Below, piece by piece: positions 1-6,433 of a stretch of 21,617 bases of DNA. The position numbers were made by a program, and so were the translations under genes. Under the pieces are notes generated by a model that was not told the DNA's origin, searched no databases, and saw nothing but the letters and a program-made list of their open reading frames with translations. The stretch comes from Gammaproteobacteria bacterium. Lineage in GTDB: Bacteria > Pseudomonadota > Gammaproteobacteria > Pseudomonadales > Azotimanducaceae. The stretch lies in contig VXPR01000574.1 in assembly GCA_009839405.1 (NCBI GenBank), positions 1-21,617 on the forward strand, given 5' to 3'. Positions within the stretch are counted from its first letter, which is position 1. Every line of letters starts with the position of its first letter.

Positions 1-1017
1 GGTGAAGGCGATGGGGTGGTCAAACTCCAGCAAGGCGCCCATCGCCTTCACCTGGGCGTCGTGGATGACCTCGCCGCGGGCGTTGATGCGCGCCCAGGGA
101 ACCTGCTCCGCGTCGAGGCGTTCGGCGAGTTCGTTGGTGTCGAAGCGGGCGTAGGCCTCGTTCAGCAGGGTTTGCAGGTCGGCATCGAGGGCCCTCTGGG
201 ACTGGAAGCGTTCGTCCTCGAAGAGGTTCGGCAGCTTGAGTGCCCGGAACACGCCCTCCCACTCGGCGCGCTTCACCGGCATGGTGCAGATGTAGCCGTC
301 GCGGGTCTTGCGCACCATGCGCTCGTGGGTGCGGCGAGGCTGCTCGGTGGTCTCCTCGCCGGGGAAGGTGTAGCCGAGCATGCTGTCTGGCCACATGAAG
401 AAGAGGGCCGAGTCGAGCATGGAAACATCCACCCGCTGGCCGACGCCGGTTTGTTCGCGAGCGTACAGCGCCGCGGCGATGGACTGGGCGGCGGTCATGG
501 AGGTGATCTTGTCGCACATCAGGGTGTTGACGAGCAGGGGCCGCTCGCTTGCGGGGTCGGCTTGCAGCGAGCCGATGCCGGAGATGGCCTGGATTACGGC
601 GTCGTAGACCCGCCGATTGACGTACGGGCCCTCGTGGCCGACGCCGTTGATGGAGGCGAAGATGAGCCGCGGGTTCACTTCGCGCAGAGTTTCGTAGGAG
701 AGGTCCAGGCGTTCCATCACACCGGGGCGGTAGTTCTCCATCAGCACGTCGGCGTCGGCCACCATGCGCTTGAGTACGACCTTGCCCTCGTCTTCGCGCA
801 GGTTAATGACCACGGAGCGCTTGTTGCGGTTCATCATGGCGAAGGCGCCGGAGACGCCGTTGCGCTGGAAGGTCATGGGGCTGCGCATCAGGTCTCCGTC
901 CGGCGCTTCCACCTTGATCACGTCGGCACCCTGGTCCCCGAGGATGGAGGCGGCGATGGGGCCGGAATAGATGGTCGTGAGATCGAGGACACGTACGCCG
1001 TCGAGGGGTCCCGCCAT
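1..1017 (-). CDS. Family III (CaiB/BaiF) CoA-transferase, N-terminal 339 residues, cut by window edge
   Basis: The reverse strand is open from the ATG at 1015-1017 to the window edge. The protein starts MAGPLDGVRVLDLTTIYSGP and continues with GDQGADVIKVEAPDGD, NRNKRSVVINL and ADVLMENYRPGVMERL, the standard N-terminal hallmarks of the CaiB/BaiF family. This family moves CoA between acyl-CoAs and carboxylic acids through an aspartyl-CoA intermediate. The segment GQRVDVSMLD places the expected catalytic aspartate at about residue 202, somewhat later than in formyl-CoA transferase (169). The C-terminal part, which closes the interlocked-ring dimer, lies outside the window. Substrate cannot be told; carnitine, succinate, oxalate, or a racemase activity are all possible in this family. 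No strong ribosome binding site is visible. A TATGAT hexamer lies 32 bp upstream. The gene follows the exported repeat protein on the same strand, 151 bp away. Confidence 0.9.
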   Translation of the reverse strand, partial: MAGPLDGVRVLDLTTIYSGPIAASILGDQGADVIKVEAPDGDLMRSPMTFQRNGVSGAFAMMNRNKRSVVINLREDEGKVVLKRMVADADVLMENYRPGVMERLDLSYETLREVNPRLIFASINGVGHEGPYVNRRVYDAVIQAISGIGSLQADPASERPLLVNTLMCDKITSMTAAQSIAAALYAREQTGVGQRVDVSMLDSALFFMWPDSMLGYTFPGEETTEQPRRTHERMVRKTRDGYICTMPVKRAEWEGVFRALKLPNLFEDERFQSQRALDADLQTLLNEAYARFDTNELAERLDAEQVPWARINARGEVIHDAQVKAMGALLEFDHPIAFT

Positions 1018-1049
1018 ATCGAAAGCAGCCTGATCTTGGAGACGAGGCG

Positions 1050-1055
1050 ATCATA
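1050..1055 (-). promoter_or_regulatory. Candidate -10 box (TATGAT) for the CoA-transferase gene
   Basis: Reading the minus strand, TATGAT matches five of six positions of the sigma-70 -10 consensus and ends 32 bp before the ATG. No convincing -35 box is found 16-18 bp further upstream. The spacing resembles that of similar hexamers before other genes in this window. Confidence 0.35.
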
Positions 1056-1101
1056 CAAGGCAAAGTCGGCGCGGCTATCGGATGTCTTGCGATGATGGGT
1101 C

Positions 1102-1140
1102 CTCCCGTAGGGGGAGCGCCGAATGCCGGTCCGGCACCGG
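1102..1140 (-). other. Two small hairpins between the repeat protein and the CoA-transferase
   Basis: CCGGT/ACCGG arms (1126-1130 and 1136-1140) and CTCCC/GGGAG arms (1102-1106 and 1112-1116) form two short hairpins just past the stop codon of the exported repeat protein. There is no T-tract, so a Rho-independent terminator is not supported. The rest of 1018-1168 shows nothing recognisable apart from the candidate -10 box. Confidence 0.25.
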
Positions 1141-1168
1141 AATCTTCCCCCTGGACGCTGAGGGTGCC

Positions 1169-2839
1169 TTACCGGCGTGACTCTCGCAGACGGTCGTTTG
1201 CGGCGCGCAGGCGGTTCGTGCCACTGCTGACGCGCGGTGCCGATTGACGTGGTGCCGACGTGCGCGGTGCCGATTGGCGCGGTGCCGACATGCGCGGTGC
1301 CGACATGCGTGGTGCCGACGTGCGGGGTGCCGGCCGGTTCGCTTGGGGGCGTGGCTCAAAGGAGCGCATCCGGGGTTGCGGGCGCGGTGCCCGTTGGGTG
1401 GCCTGACGTTGTGGAACGCTCGATCGCATGCTTGGCTGTTGTCGGACGCTGCGCAGACGGTCGGCGCTTCGCTGGCTGCGGCTGGGGGCGACGCCACGGT
1501 TGCGCGGCGTGCCGTGCCATGTCTCCGCTCGTCTTGTTGGCCGGGATTGGGTTGTTGCTGCCTGCCTCGTAGTGCGTTCGCGCATGGACCGCGCAGGGGC
1601 GGAACGACGTGGCGCCTCTGCCAGCCTCGACCGAAGCGACGGGCTCGGATTGGACCGGGTCGCCGCGGCCCCCTGTGCCTGTTGCCTTGTTTGCGTCGCC
1701 CTCGAGGCGGCGGCGCGGCTTGGTCGCGTTTGTGTTGCGCGTGGCGACTGCGCAGCGGGGCGTTGCGCGACGCCGGAGCGAGGTCGCGGTGCCACCGCGG
1801 ACGGCCCGGATGGCGTGGTCATCCGCTGTGCGTGCGCTTCGAGTCGATCCCTTGCCGCGGCCATGCGTTCGGGCTGTACGCGGGGCTCGTTGGCAGGGCG
1901 GCGAGGCGCGGGAGTGCGGGTTTCCGGGCCCCGCGAAAAGGTGCGAAGGGAGGCGTCGAGGGGCGCGGGTGCACGTCCGGTTGGCTGCGACAGCGGGGCG
2001 GGACGTCCCGATCGGGTGGCGAGGCGAGTTGCAGGATCGAGCCTTCGCAGCGGTCGCTGGCGGTATCCGTGATGCCGGTGCCCGCCAAGAACATGGCGAC
2101 GCGCGCCGTGGTCATGGCGCCAGCCGGGGAGAACGGTGTAGTAGTGGAAGGAGATCAACGGGTCGTAGCGGCGAATCCACGGCGAGGCATAGCGTGGATA
2201 CCAGGTTCGATAGCCGTAGTAGTCGTAGTGGTGGTTGTGGACGTAGTGAACGACGCTCCCGCCATGCAGGCGTGGCGGGTAGTAGGTGTAGTAGGTGTTT
2301 GGCCGATACCGCCTCGCAGAGTGAGCGTAGCGCTTGGCCGTCTTCTCCGGCGACTGGTAGCGCGCCGCGTAGCGTTCCCTGGGCTCCATCACCGCCACGA
2401 TCTGATCGAGCGCCACGTCGCCTGTCAGGTACAGGCGCCAGACACCGCCGTGTCGGTCGGTGGGCGCCGGGATACGCACCTCCCACCACTCGTCTTCGGC
2501 GCCTTCCGGGATGTTGATGGACTCGGACGCTTCCCCGTGCACGCGCAGTTCCGCATGTGCCGTGCCGACGGAGCGTGCGATCAGCACCAGTTCGCGCAAG
2601 TGGAAATGATCGGAGTCGAATCCCGTGCGGCGATCGACGAGGCGGTCGAGCCGCAGCGATGCGCCGTCGGGGTAGGCGTGCTCGTCGATGGGGATTTCGA
2701 CGCTGACGTAGTAGCCGCCGCCGCGGTGGTCGGCGTGGACGGGCGAGCTGCCGAGCGCCATCAAGAAAATCGCCCCGACGGCGGCGCTGGTGTGGCACGT
2801 CAGGAAGGCCACTCGGTTTCGCATGTTCGCGTGCTTCAT
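1169..2839 (-). CDS. Exported, highly basic Arg/Pro/Ser/Gln-rich repeat protein of unknown function
   Basis: I do not recognise this 556-residue protein. The start at 2839 is chosen because AAGGGGAG lies 8 bp upstream; an ATG 33 bp further out has no such site. Residues 1-36 form a signal peptide with a hydrophobic core (AVGAIFLMALG) and a likely cleavage after PVHA. Residues about 37-160 look like a compact beta-rich domain (VSVEIPIDEHAYPDG, LRELVLIARSVGTAHAELRV, DEWWEVRIPAPTDRHGGVW). A Tyr/His/Arg-rich stretch follows to about 265 (YYTYYPPR, HNHHYDYYGYRTWYPRY). The remaining ~290 residues are low complexity, dominated by Arg, Pro, Ala, Ser, Thr and Gln, and end in six SAPR pentads (about 507-536). 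It probably acts in the periplasm or outside the cell, perhaps binding polyanions such as DNA, peptidoglycan or LPS, but that is inference from charge only. The long frame and signal peptide favour a real gene over the overlapping plus-strand frame. Confidence 0.7.
   Translation of the reverse strand: MKHANMRNRVAFLTCHTSAAVGAIFLMALGSSPVHADHRGGGYYVSVEIPIDEHAYPDGASLRLDRLVDRRTGFDSDHFHLRELVLIARSVGTAHAELRVHGEASESINIPEGAEDEWWEVRIPAPTDRHGGVWRLYLTGDVALDQIVAVMEPRERYAARYQSPEKTAKRYAHSARRYRPNTYYTYYPPRLHGGSVVHYVHNHHYDYYGYRTWYPRYASPWIRRYDPLISFHYYTVLPGWRHDHGARRHVLGGHRHHGYRQRPLRRLDPATRLATRSGRPAPLSQPTGRAPAPLDASLRTFSRGPETRTPAPRRPANEPRVQPERMAAARDRLEAHAQRMTTPSGPSAVAPRPRSGVAQRPAAQSPRATQTRPSRAAASRATQTRQQAQGAAATRSNPSPSLRSRLAEAPRRSAPARSMRERTTRQAATTQSRPTRRAETWHGTPRNRGVAPSRSQRSADRLRSVRQQPSMRSSVPQRQATQRAPRPQPRMRSFEPRPQANRPAPRTSAPRMSAPRMSAPRQSAPRTSAPRQSAPRVSSGTNRLRAANDRLRESRR
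1236..1335. repeat. 15-bp coding minisatellite, seven units
   Basis: GGTGCCG recurs at 1236, 1251, 1266, 1281, 1296, 1311 and 1326, exactly 15 bp apart. On the minus strand each unit encodes a five-residue (T/M/Q)SAPR repeat near the C-terminus of the exported basic protein. Unit-to-unit changes are mostly at the variable codon. In-frame gain or loss of units would change protein length without breaking the frame. Confidence 0.9.
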
Positions 2840-2847
2840 TCCTCGCA

Positions 2848-2855
2848 CTCCCCTT
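2848..2855 (-). promoter_or_regulatory. Ribosome binding site that sets the start of the exported repeat protein
   Basis: AAGGGGAG on the minus strand ends 8 bp before the ATG at 2839. This favours that start over the upstream ATG at 2872, which would also overlap the repeat protein's own likely promoter region. Confidence 0.6.
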
Positions 2856-3023
2856 GCGATGGTCGGCTGCATACTGCGCCCGCCAAGGTGAACCGAACCT
2901 GAACGAGTGCCTATCGCCTACCGGCTTCTTAGGCTCGTGGGCAGCGTACTACCATGACGCCATGAGCGCCAAGACGATCGCTTCCGCTTCGAGGGCCCGG
3001 AACCGACCCTCTCGACCATTTGG

Positions 3024-3032
3024 ATTTACACT
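3024..3032 (+). promoter_or_regulatory. Candidate -10 region (ATTTACACT) of the TauD-like dioxygenase gene
   Basis: ATTTACACT contains the -10-like hexamer TACACT, 28 bp before the start codon. The same nonamer occurs before the aminotransferase gene at 19041-19049. No good -35 box is visible. Confidence 0.35.
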
Positions 3033-3045
3033 CTGGGCCGAGAGC

Positions 3046-3052
3046 AAGGAGG
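3046..3052 (+). promoter_or_regulatory. Strong Shine-Dalgarno (AAGGAGG) of the TauD-like gene
   Basis: A near-consensus AAGGAGG lies 8 bp before the ATG at 3061 and decides the start. The open frame extends 207 bp further upstream, but that part lies in the divergent intergenic region and has no ribosome binding site. Confidence 0.75.
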
Positions 3053-3060
3053 TTCTTGGC

Positions 3061-4212
3061 ATGGGTTCTGGCAGGACGAGCGAGGCGGCGGCCACCATCG
3101 AGGAACTCTTCGAGCCGCGGGGGCTCAACACGCCCCGCGGTCACCAGACGCGCACCGATGGCTGGGTGGGTGGCCGAGCGGACACTTGGCCCGGCCACTA
3201 TCGGGAGAATCCGGCGAGCCGCGCCGGGGCGGACGCGCGCCGCATGGCCGCGGATGGAAACTACGCTTCCGACGTGGCGGAAGCGCTGCGGGGCAAGGAC
3301 GAAGTCGCCGCCAATGGTGCCGCCGCCGATGCCGGGCTCACCCTCGAGCCGCTTTCGCCGGGCATTGGCGTGGTTGTCCACAACGTCGATCTGGCGCGGC
3401 CCGCGGAGGCCCAGGTGCTCGCAATTTGGCATCTGTTGATGGAACGCAAAGTGGTGTTTTTCCGCGATCAGGAGCACATCACGCGAGAGGAGCATGTGGC
3501 GTTCGGCAAGCGCTTCGCCGCTGTGGGCATGGCCTATGGGCGGCAGAAATCGTTGTCGGCGCGCGAGCTTCCCGAAGAACACCCCGAGATTCTGCGGCTC
3601 TATGCGAACGAAGCGCGGCCCTTCGTCGCTGCCAATTGGCATTCGGATGTCACCTGGTCCGATCGCCCGCCGCTCGGCTCGATCCTTCTATCGCGCAAAT
3701 CGCCGCCAGTGGGGGGCGACACGGTGTTTGCCGACGCCTTTGCGCTGTGGGACAGCTTGAGCCCCGTGCTCAAGACGTTCCTCAAGGGCCGGTTCGCCAT
3801 CCACGGTCGCGGCGGCAGGGACGAGGCGCAGCACCCAATCTGCCGTACGCATCCGGTCACCGGCAAGACGGCGCTCTACATCAACCCGACCTTCACCAAC
3901 TCCATCTGCGGCATGGAACCGGCGGACTCTGCGCGTCTGCTGTCGCAGCTCTACTCGAAGATGTACTCGACGCCGGAACACACCTGCCGCTTCTGCTGGC
4001 GCGACGGCTCGGTGGCAATGTGGGACAACCGCAGCGCCCAACATTACGCGGTGTCGGACTTCTGGCCCCACGAACGCCGCATGGAGCGGGTGACGCTGGT
4101 GGACCCCTCACCCGAGGATGAACTCCCGTTCTGGAAAGACGACCAGGGCAAGCGGCACTACAGCGTTCGGCTCGCCTCGCAGCAAGAAATCGACACCCCG
4201 GTGGAGTATTGA
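3061..4212 (+). CDS. TauD/TfdA-family Fe(II)/2-oxoglutarate-dependent dioxygenase
   Basis: The 383-residue protein has a polar N-terminal extension of about 90 residues followed by a TauD/TfdA fold beginning near LTLEPLSPGIGVVV. The iron-binding triad is visible: His194 and Asp196 in NWHSDVTW and His328 in RSAQHYAVSDF. Arg343 lies 15 residues after the distal His, the position that binds the 2-oxoglutarate carboxylate in TauD. Supporting motifs are KVVFFRDQEHITREEHVAFG, GDTVFADAFALWDSLS and HPVTGKTALYINPTFT. The family hydroxylates taurine, alkyl sulfates, phenoxyacetates and other carboxylates, releasing sulfite or an aldehyde in the sulfonate and sulfate cases. The substrate cannot be read from sequence. 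The convergent sulfatase and nearby APS reductase make an organosulfur substrate an attractive guess. No signal peptide is seen, so it is probably cytoplasmic. The extension is unusual; TauD itself has about 280 residues. Confidence 0.88.
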   Translation: MGSGRTSEAAATIEELFEPRGLNTPRGHQTRTDGWVGGRADTWPGHYRENPASRAGADARRMAADGNYASDVAEALRGKDEVAANGAAADAGLTLEPLSPGIGVVVHNVDLARPAEAQVLAIWHLLMERKVVFFRDQEHITREEHVAFGKRFAAVGMAYGRQKSLSARELPEEHPEILRLYANEARPFVAANWHSDVTWSDRPPLGSILLSRKSPPVGGDTVFADAFALWDSLSPVLKTFLKGRFAIHGRGGRDEAQHPICRTHPVTGKTALYINPTFTNSICGMEPADSARLLSQLYSKMYSTPEHTCRFCWRDGSVAMWDNRSAQHYAVSDFWPHERRMERVTLVDPSPEDELPFWKDDQGKRHYSVRLASQQEIDTPVEY

Positions 4213-4218
4213 CCCCGG

Positions 4219-4362
4219 GAGCCTTCCCGCCACACACCCATTTCGTCCCACAGGCTATGTGGTGGATGTCTCACGAGTCTGTCGACGCACGCAACACGAG
4301 CCTTCCCGCCACACACCCATTTCGTCCCACAGGCTATGTGGCGGATGTCTCACGAGTCTGTC
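4219..4362. repeat. 65-bp near-identical direct repeat pair in a convergent intergenic region
   Basis: Copy 1 (4219-4283) and copy 2 (4298-4362) match at 64 of 65 positions; the only difference is T4263 versus C4342. They are separated by 14 bp. Each copy contains a hairpin of CCACA and TGTGG around a GGCTA loop (4248-4262 and 4327-4341), and each starts with GAGCCTTCCCGCC. The pair lies between two genes that end toward each other. It has no coding logic and no CRISPR-like spacing. Confidence 0.9.
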
Positions 4363-4365
4363 ACC

Positions 4366-4393
4366 GGCGACCACAAGGGTCGCCCCTACGAGG
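4366..4393. repeat. GGCGACC/GGTCGCC hairpin with CCTCGTAGGGG core
   Basis: A perfect 7-bp stem (4366-4372 with 4378-4384) closes an ACAAG loop. The flank 4383-4393 is the complement of CCTCGTAGGGG, which also occurs at 17563-17573. The element may act as a bidirectional transcription barrier between the dioxygenase and sulfatase genes, but it lacks a T-tract. I read it as a dispersed palindromic repeat. Confidence 0.6.
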
Positions 4394-4421
4394 CCCGTCT
4401 CGACTCAACGGCGTTGCAACG

Positions 4422-5876
4422 TCAAGGCTGAGTCAGCCCCAGCCTTTCGTACTGCTCGGGCGGCGCGAGGTTGTCGTGCAAGGCACGTTCGAGCCTAGCA
4501 ACCATGCGCGCCTCCGCCTCCGCATCCTCGATCGGATTGGTTTGCCCTGGGTCCGTCGTCAGGTCGAATAGTTGCGTCTTGAAGGTCTCTGCGAAGCGGC
4601 CGAGGCCGGTGGAGGGAATCTGCATCACCGGGCAGCCCTTGGTGAACGCGAGGGGTTCGTGCCAGCGCATGTTCGCGAGTTCACGGGTGGAGAAGGGGCT
4701 GCGCATGTGGGTCGGCATCAAGGTGTAGTGGTTCAGCGGCGCGTTGTCGGCCGCAGGGCCGCGCATGTACACGTGGCGACCGTCGGTGATGTTCACGTGG
4801 GCGCCGAACATGCCGTAGATGGCGGCGTCGCGCACCGGCGTGTCGTCCCGCAGGGTGGCCAGCAGGGGGTGGCCGTCCATGTCCGGCGGCGGCTCGTGGC
4901 CGAAGTAGTCGAGCAGGGTGGGGCCTACGTCTATGGTGGTGGTTAGGCTCGTGCGGTGGGTGTTGGCCTTGCCGGCGCGCGGGTCCCAGACGAAGAAGGG
5001 GATGTGCGCCGTCTCGTTGTACCAGGGCATGCGTGCCTTGCCCCACCAATCGTGTTCGCCGAGCAGAAAACCGTGGTCGGTTACCACCAGCAGCATGGTG
5101 TCGTGCCACATGTCGTGGGCGTCCATGAAGTCGATGACCTTGCCAAGGTAGTGGTCGCATTGGGTCAGCAGGGCGGCGTACTGGTAGCGCATGTACTCCA
5201 CCGCGTCGGGGTCTTCGCTCACCCGCTCGTATTTGGGCCAGTCGAAATGCGGGCCGTCCCAGTCGTAGTTGTAGCGATCCTTCCACTGCTTCAGGGTGAA
5301 GAACGGCTCGTGCGGGTCGAAGGTCTCGATCTGCAGATACCAGTTGTCCTGTTCGCGGTTGGTCTCGAGGAATTCGAGGCCGGCGGCAAAGGTCTGCGCC
5401 TGCGGCGTCAGATGCTCCTCCTGCATGTACTTGCGATTCACCCAGTCCTGGCGGGCGATGCGTCCCAGATGCTCCGGGATTTCCGGCTCCGCCACCTCGC
5501 CCTTCCAGGCATCGCCCTCCTGGCCGCGCACGTTCTGCCAGCTCGAATAGCGGTGGTGGTAGGTGGCGCCGCCGTCCTCCCAGTAGTGGTAGTGGTCGGA
5601 GACGAGGTGGGTATAGGTGCCGCGCTCCTTGAGGATGGTGAAGGTGGAGTCGTCGAACGGCTCGAACGGTCCCCACGAGCGGTGCAGAAAGTTGTGCCGC
5701 CCGGTGTGCAGCTCTCGCCGCGCCGGCATGCAGGGCATGGAGCCGACATAGTGGTTGTCGAACGTCACCGCCCGCTCGCCCAGGCGGCGAAAGTTGGGCG
5801 CCAGCGTCCAGTCGCAGCCGTAGTTCGGCAGCATGTGCCGGTTGAGCGAGTCGTACATCACCATGATCGCGCGCAT
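4422..5876 (-). CDS. Sulfatase of the Cys-type (formylglycine) alkaline-phosphatase superfamily
   Basis: The 484-residue protein begins MRAIMVMYDSLNRHMLPNYG and carries the sulfatase signature Cys49-Met-Pro-Ala-Arg53 in SMPCMPARRELHTGR. Cys49 would be oxidised to formylglycine by a separate enzyme. Metal ligands are suggested by Asp9 and by Asp267-His268 in VVTDHGFLLGEH; His275, Lys280 and His189 (DPHEPF) sit at typical active-site positions. It would hydrolyse a sulfate ester (or, in related members, a phosphonate monoester) to release sulfate. No signal peptide is seen, so it is probably cytoplasmic and acts on an imported substrate. The start has AGAGGGA about 8 bp upstream and a TACACT hexamer 35 bp upstream. 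It lies downstream of cysH and a thioredoxin-like gene on the same strand, 167 bp away. This fits release of sulfate for assimilation. The exact substrate is unknown. Confidence 0.9.
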   Translation of the reverse strand: MRAIMVMYDSLNRHMLPNYGCDWTLAPNFRRLGERAVTFDNHYVGSMPCMPARRELHTGRHNFLHRSWGPFEPFDDSTFTILKERGTYTHLVSDHYHYWEDGGATYHHRYSSWQNVRGQEGDAWKGEVAEPEIPEHLGRIARQDWVNRKYMQEEHLTPQAQTFAAGLEFLETNREQDNWYLQIETFDPHEPFFTLKQWKDRYNYDWDGPHFDWPKYERVSEDPDAVEYMRYQYAALLTQCDHYLGKVIDFMDAHDMWHDTMLLVVTDHGFLLGEHDWWGKARMPWYNETAHIPFFVWDPRAGKANTHRTSLTTTIDVGPTLLDYFGHEPPPDMDGHPLLATLRDDTPVRDAAIYGMFGAHVNITDGRHVYMRGPAADNAPLNHYTLMPTHMRSPFSTRELANMRWHEPLAFTKGCPVMQIPSTGLGRFAETFKTQLFDLTTDPGQTNPIEDAEAEARMVARLERALHDNLAPPEQYERLGLTQP

Positions 5877-5911
5877 TCGTGGGTTCCCTCTCTAGGCCGC
5901 TTTGGCGCGCA

Positions 5912-5917
5912 AGTGTA
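5912..5917 (-). promoter_or_regulatory. Candidate -10 box (TACACT) of the sulfatase gene
   Basis: TACACT on the minus strand lies 35 bp before the sulfatase ATG. It is the same hexamer, at nearly the same distance, as those before the dioxygenase and aminotransferase genes. It suggests the sulfatase can be transcribed separately from the upstream cysH gene pair. Confidence 0.35.
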
Positions 5918-5969
5918 CGCCGTGGGGGTCCGGCGGCGTCGGTTGGTTGACGCGGGGGTCTCGCGCGCC

Positions 5970-6000
5970 CTTGCGGGCGTGATAGAGGGCGAGACGCCCT
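5970..6000 (-). other. Short hairpins between the thioredoxin-like gene and the sulfatase
   Basis: AGGGCG and CGCCCT (5986-5991 and 5995-6000) form a 6-bp stem with a 3-base loop; a CGCCC/GGGCG stem lies beside it at about 5967-5979. They follow the stop codon of the thioredoxin-like gene on the minus strand. There is no T-tract, so termination is uncertain. Confidence 0.25.
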
Positions 6001-6043
6001 CCGTCCGGGAAAGGGGACCCGCCGCAGGGCGCGTTCTCCGCGC

Positions 6044-6406
6044 TCAGACCAGATCGAGGTCCGGGTTGGCGCGGAGGATCTCCTCTGCTTCTCGCTTCGG
6101 CTTCGCCGCGCCACCACTGCCCAGCACTTCGCGGGCGAAGCGGAAGTAGATCGTGTAGATGCGCGTCTCGCCGCGTTCCTCGACGACGAAGAACGGCGCC
6201 AGCTTGACGTTGTGTTCGGCGGCGATCCGCATGCCCTCGGAGTCCGGGTCGCGTTCGTCGGCGATCACCGTGCGGTGGATGGCAGCCATTTGGCCGGCGG
6301 CTCTGAGGCGCTGTTCCACATCCGCGCACTTGGCGCAGGGCTGGCCGTTTGCCAACACCTTCTTGACGAAGGTGATGCGGCGCCCAGGGGCGTCGGGGGA
6401 GGGCAC
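6044..6406 (-). CDS. Small CxxC thioredoxin/glutaredoxin-fold protein next to cysH
   Basis: This 120-residue protein starts MPSPDAPGRRITFVKKVLAN and has the redox motif Cys24-Ala-Lys-Cys27 in GQPCAKCADVEQRL, after a first beta strand as in thioredoxins and glutaredoxins. A segment NVKLAPFFVVEERGE matches the cis-proline strand expected in that fold, with Pro in LAPFF. The last third (FREVLGSGG-like helix, then AKPKREAEEILRANPDLDL) is charged. It begins 27 bp after the cysH stop codon, so the two are probably cotranscribed. APS reductase must be re-reduced by thioredoxin or glutaredoxin after each turnover, so a dedicated reductant is a reasonable inference. No signal peptide. I cannot assign it to a named family. 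Confidence 0.75.
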   Translation of the reverse strand: MPSPDAPGRRITFVKKVLANGQPCAKCADVEQRLRAAGQMAAIHRTVIADERDPDSEGMRIAAEHNVKLAPFFVVEERGETRIYTIYFRFAREVLGSGGAAKPKREAEEILRANPDLDLV

Positions 6407-6433
6407 CGGTGCCTTGCGGAGCCGGAAGCCGGA

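Noticed and set aside
16..1095. Plus-strand open frame opposite the CoA-transferase
   Set aside because: The minus strand gives a clear CaiB/BaiF protein across the whole stretch; the plus frame is its antisense shadow.
1244..2902. Long plus-strand open frame (552 residues) over the exported repeat protein
   Set aside because: Its product is Arg/Cys/Gly-rich with no domain, while the minus strand has a signal peptide, a ribosome binding site and SAPR repeats. In GC-rich DNA both strands often stay open.
4219..4362. CRISPR array
   Set aside because: There are only two repeat units, each 65 bp, with a 14-bp gap. Spacer size and number do not fit, and no cas gene is nearby.
5877..6043. Small gene between the sulfatase and the thioredoxin-like gene
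   Set aside because: No frame with a ribosome binding site and plausible protein was seen; only short hairpins and a -10-like box are present.
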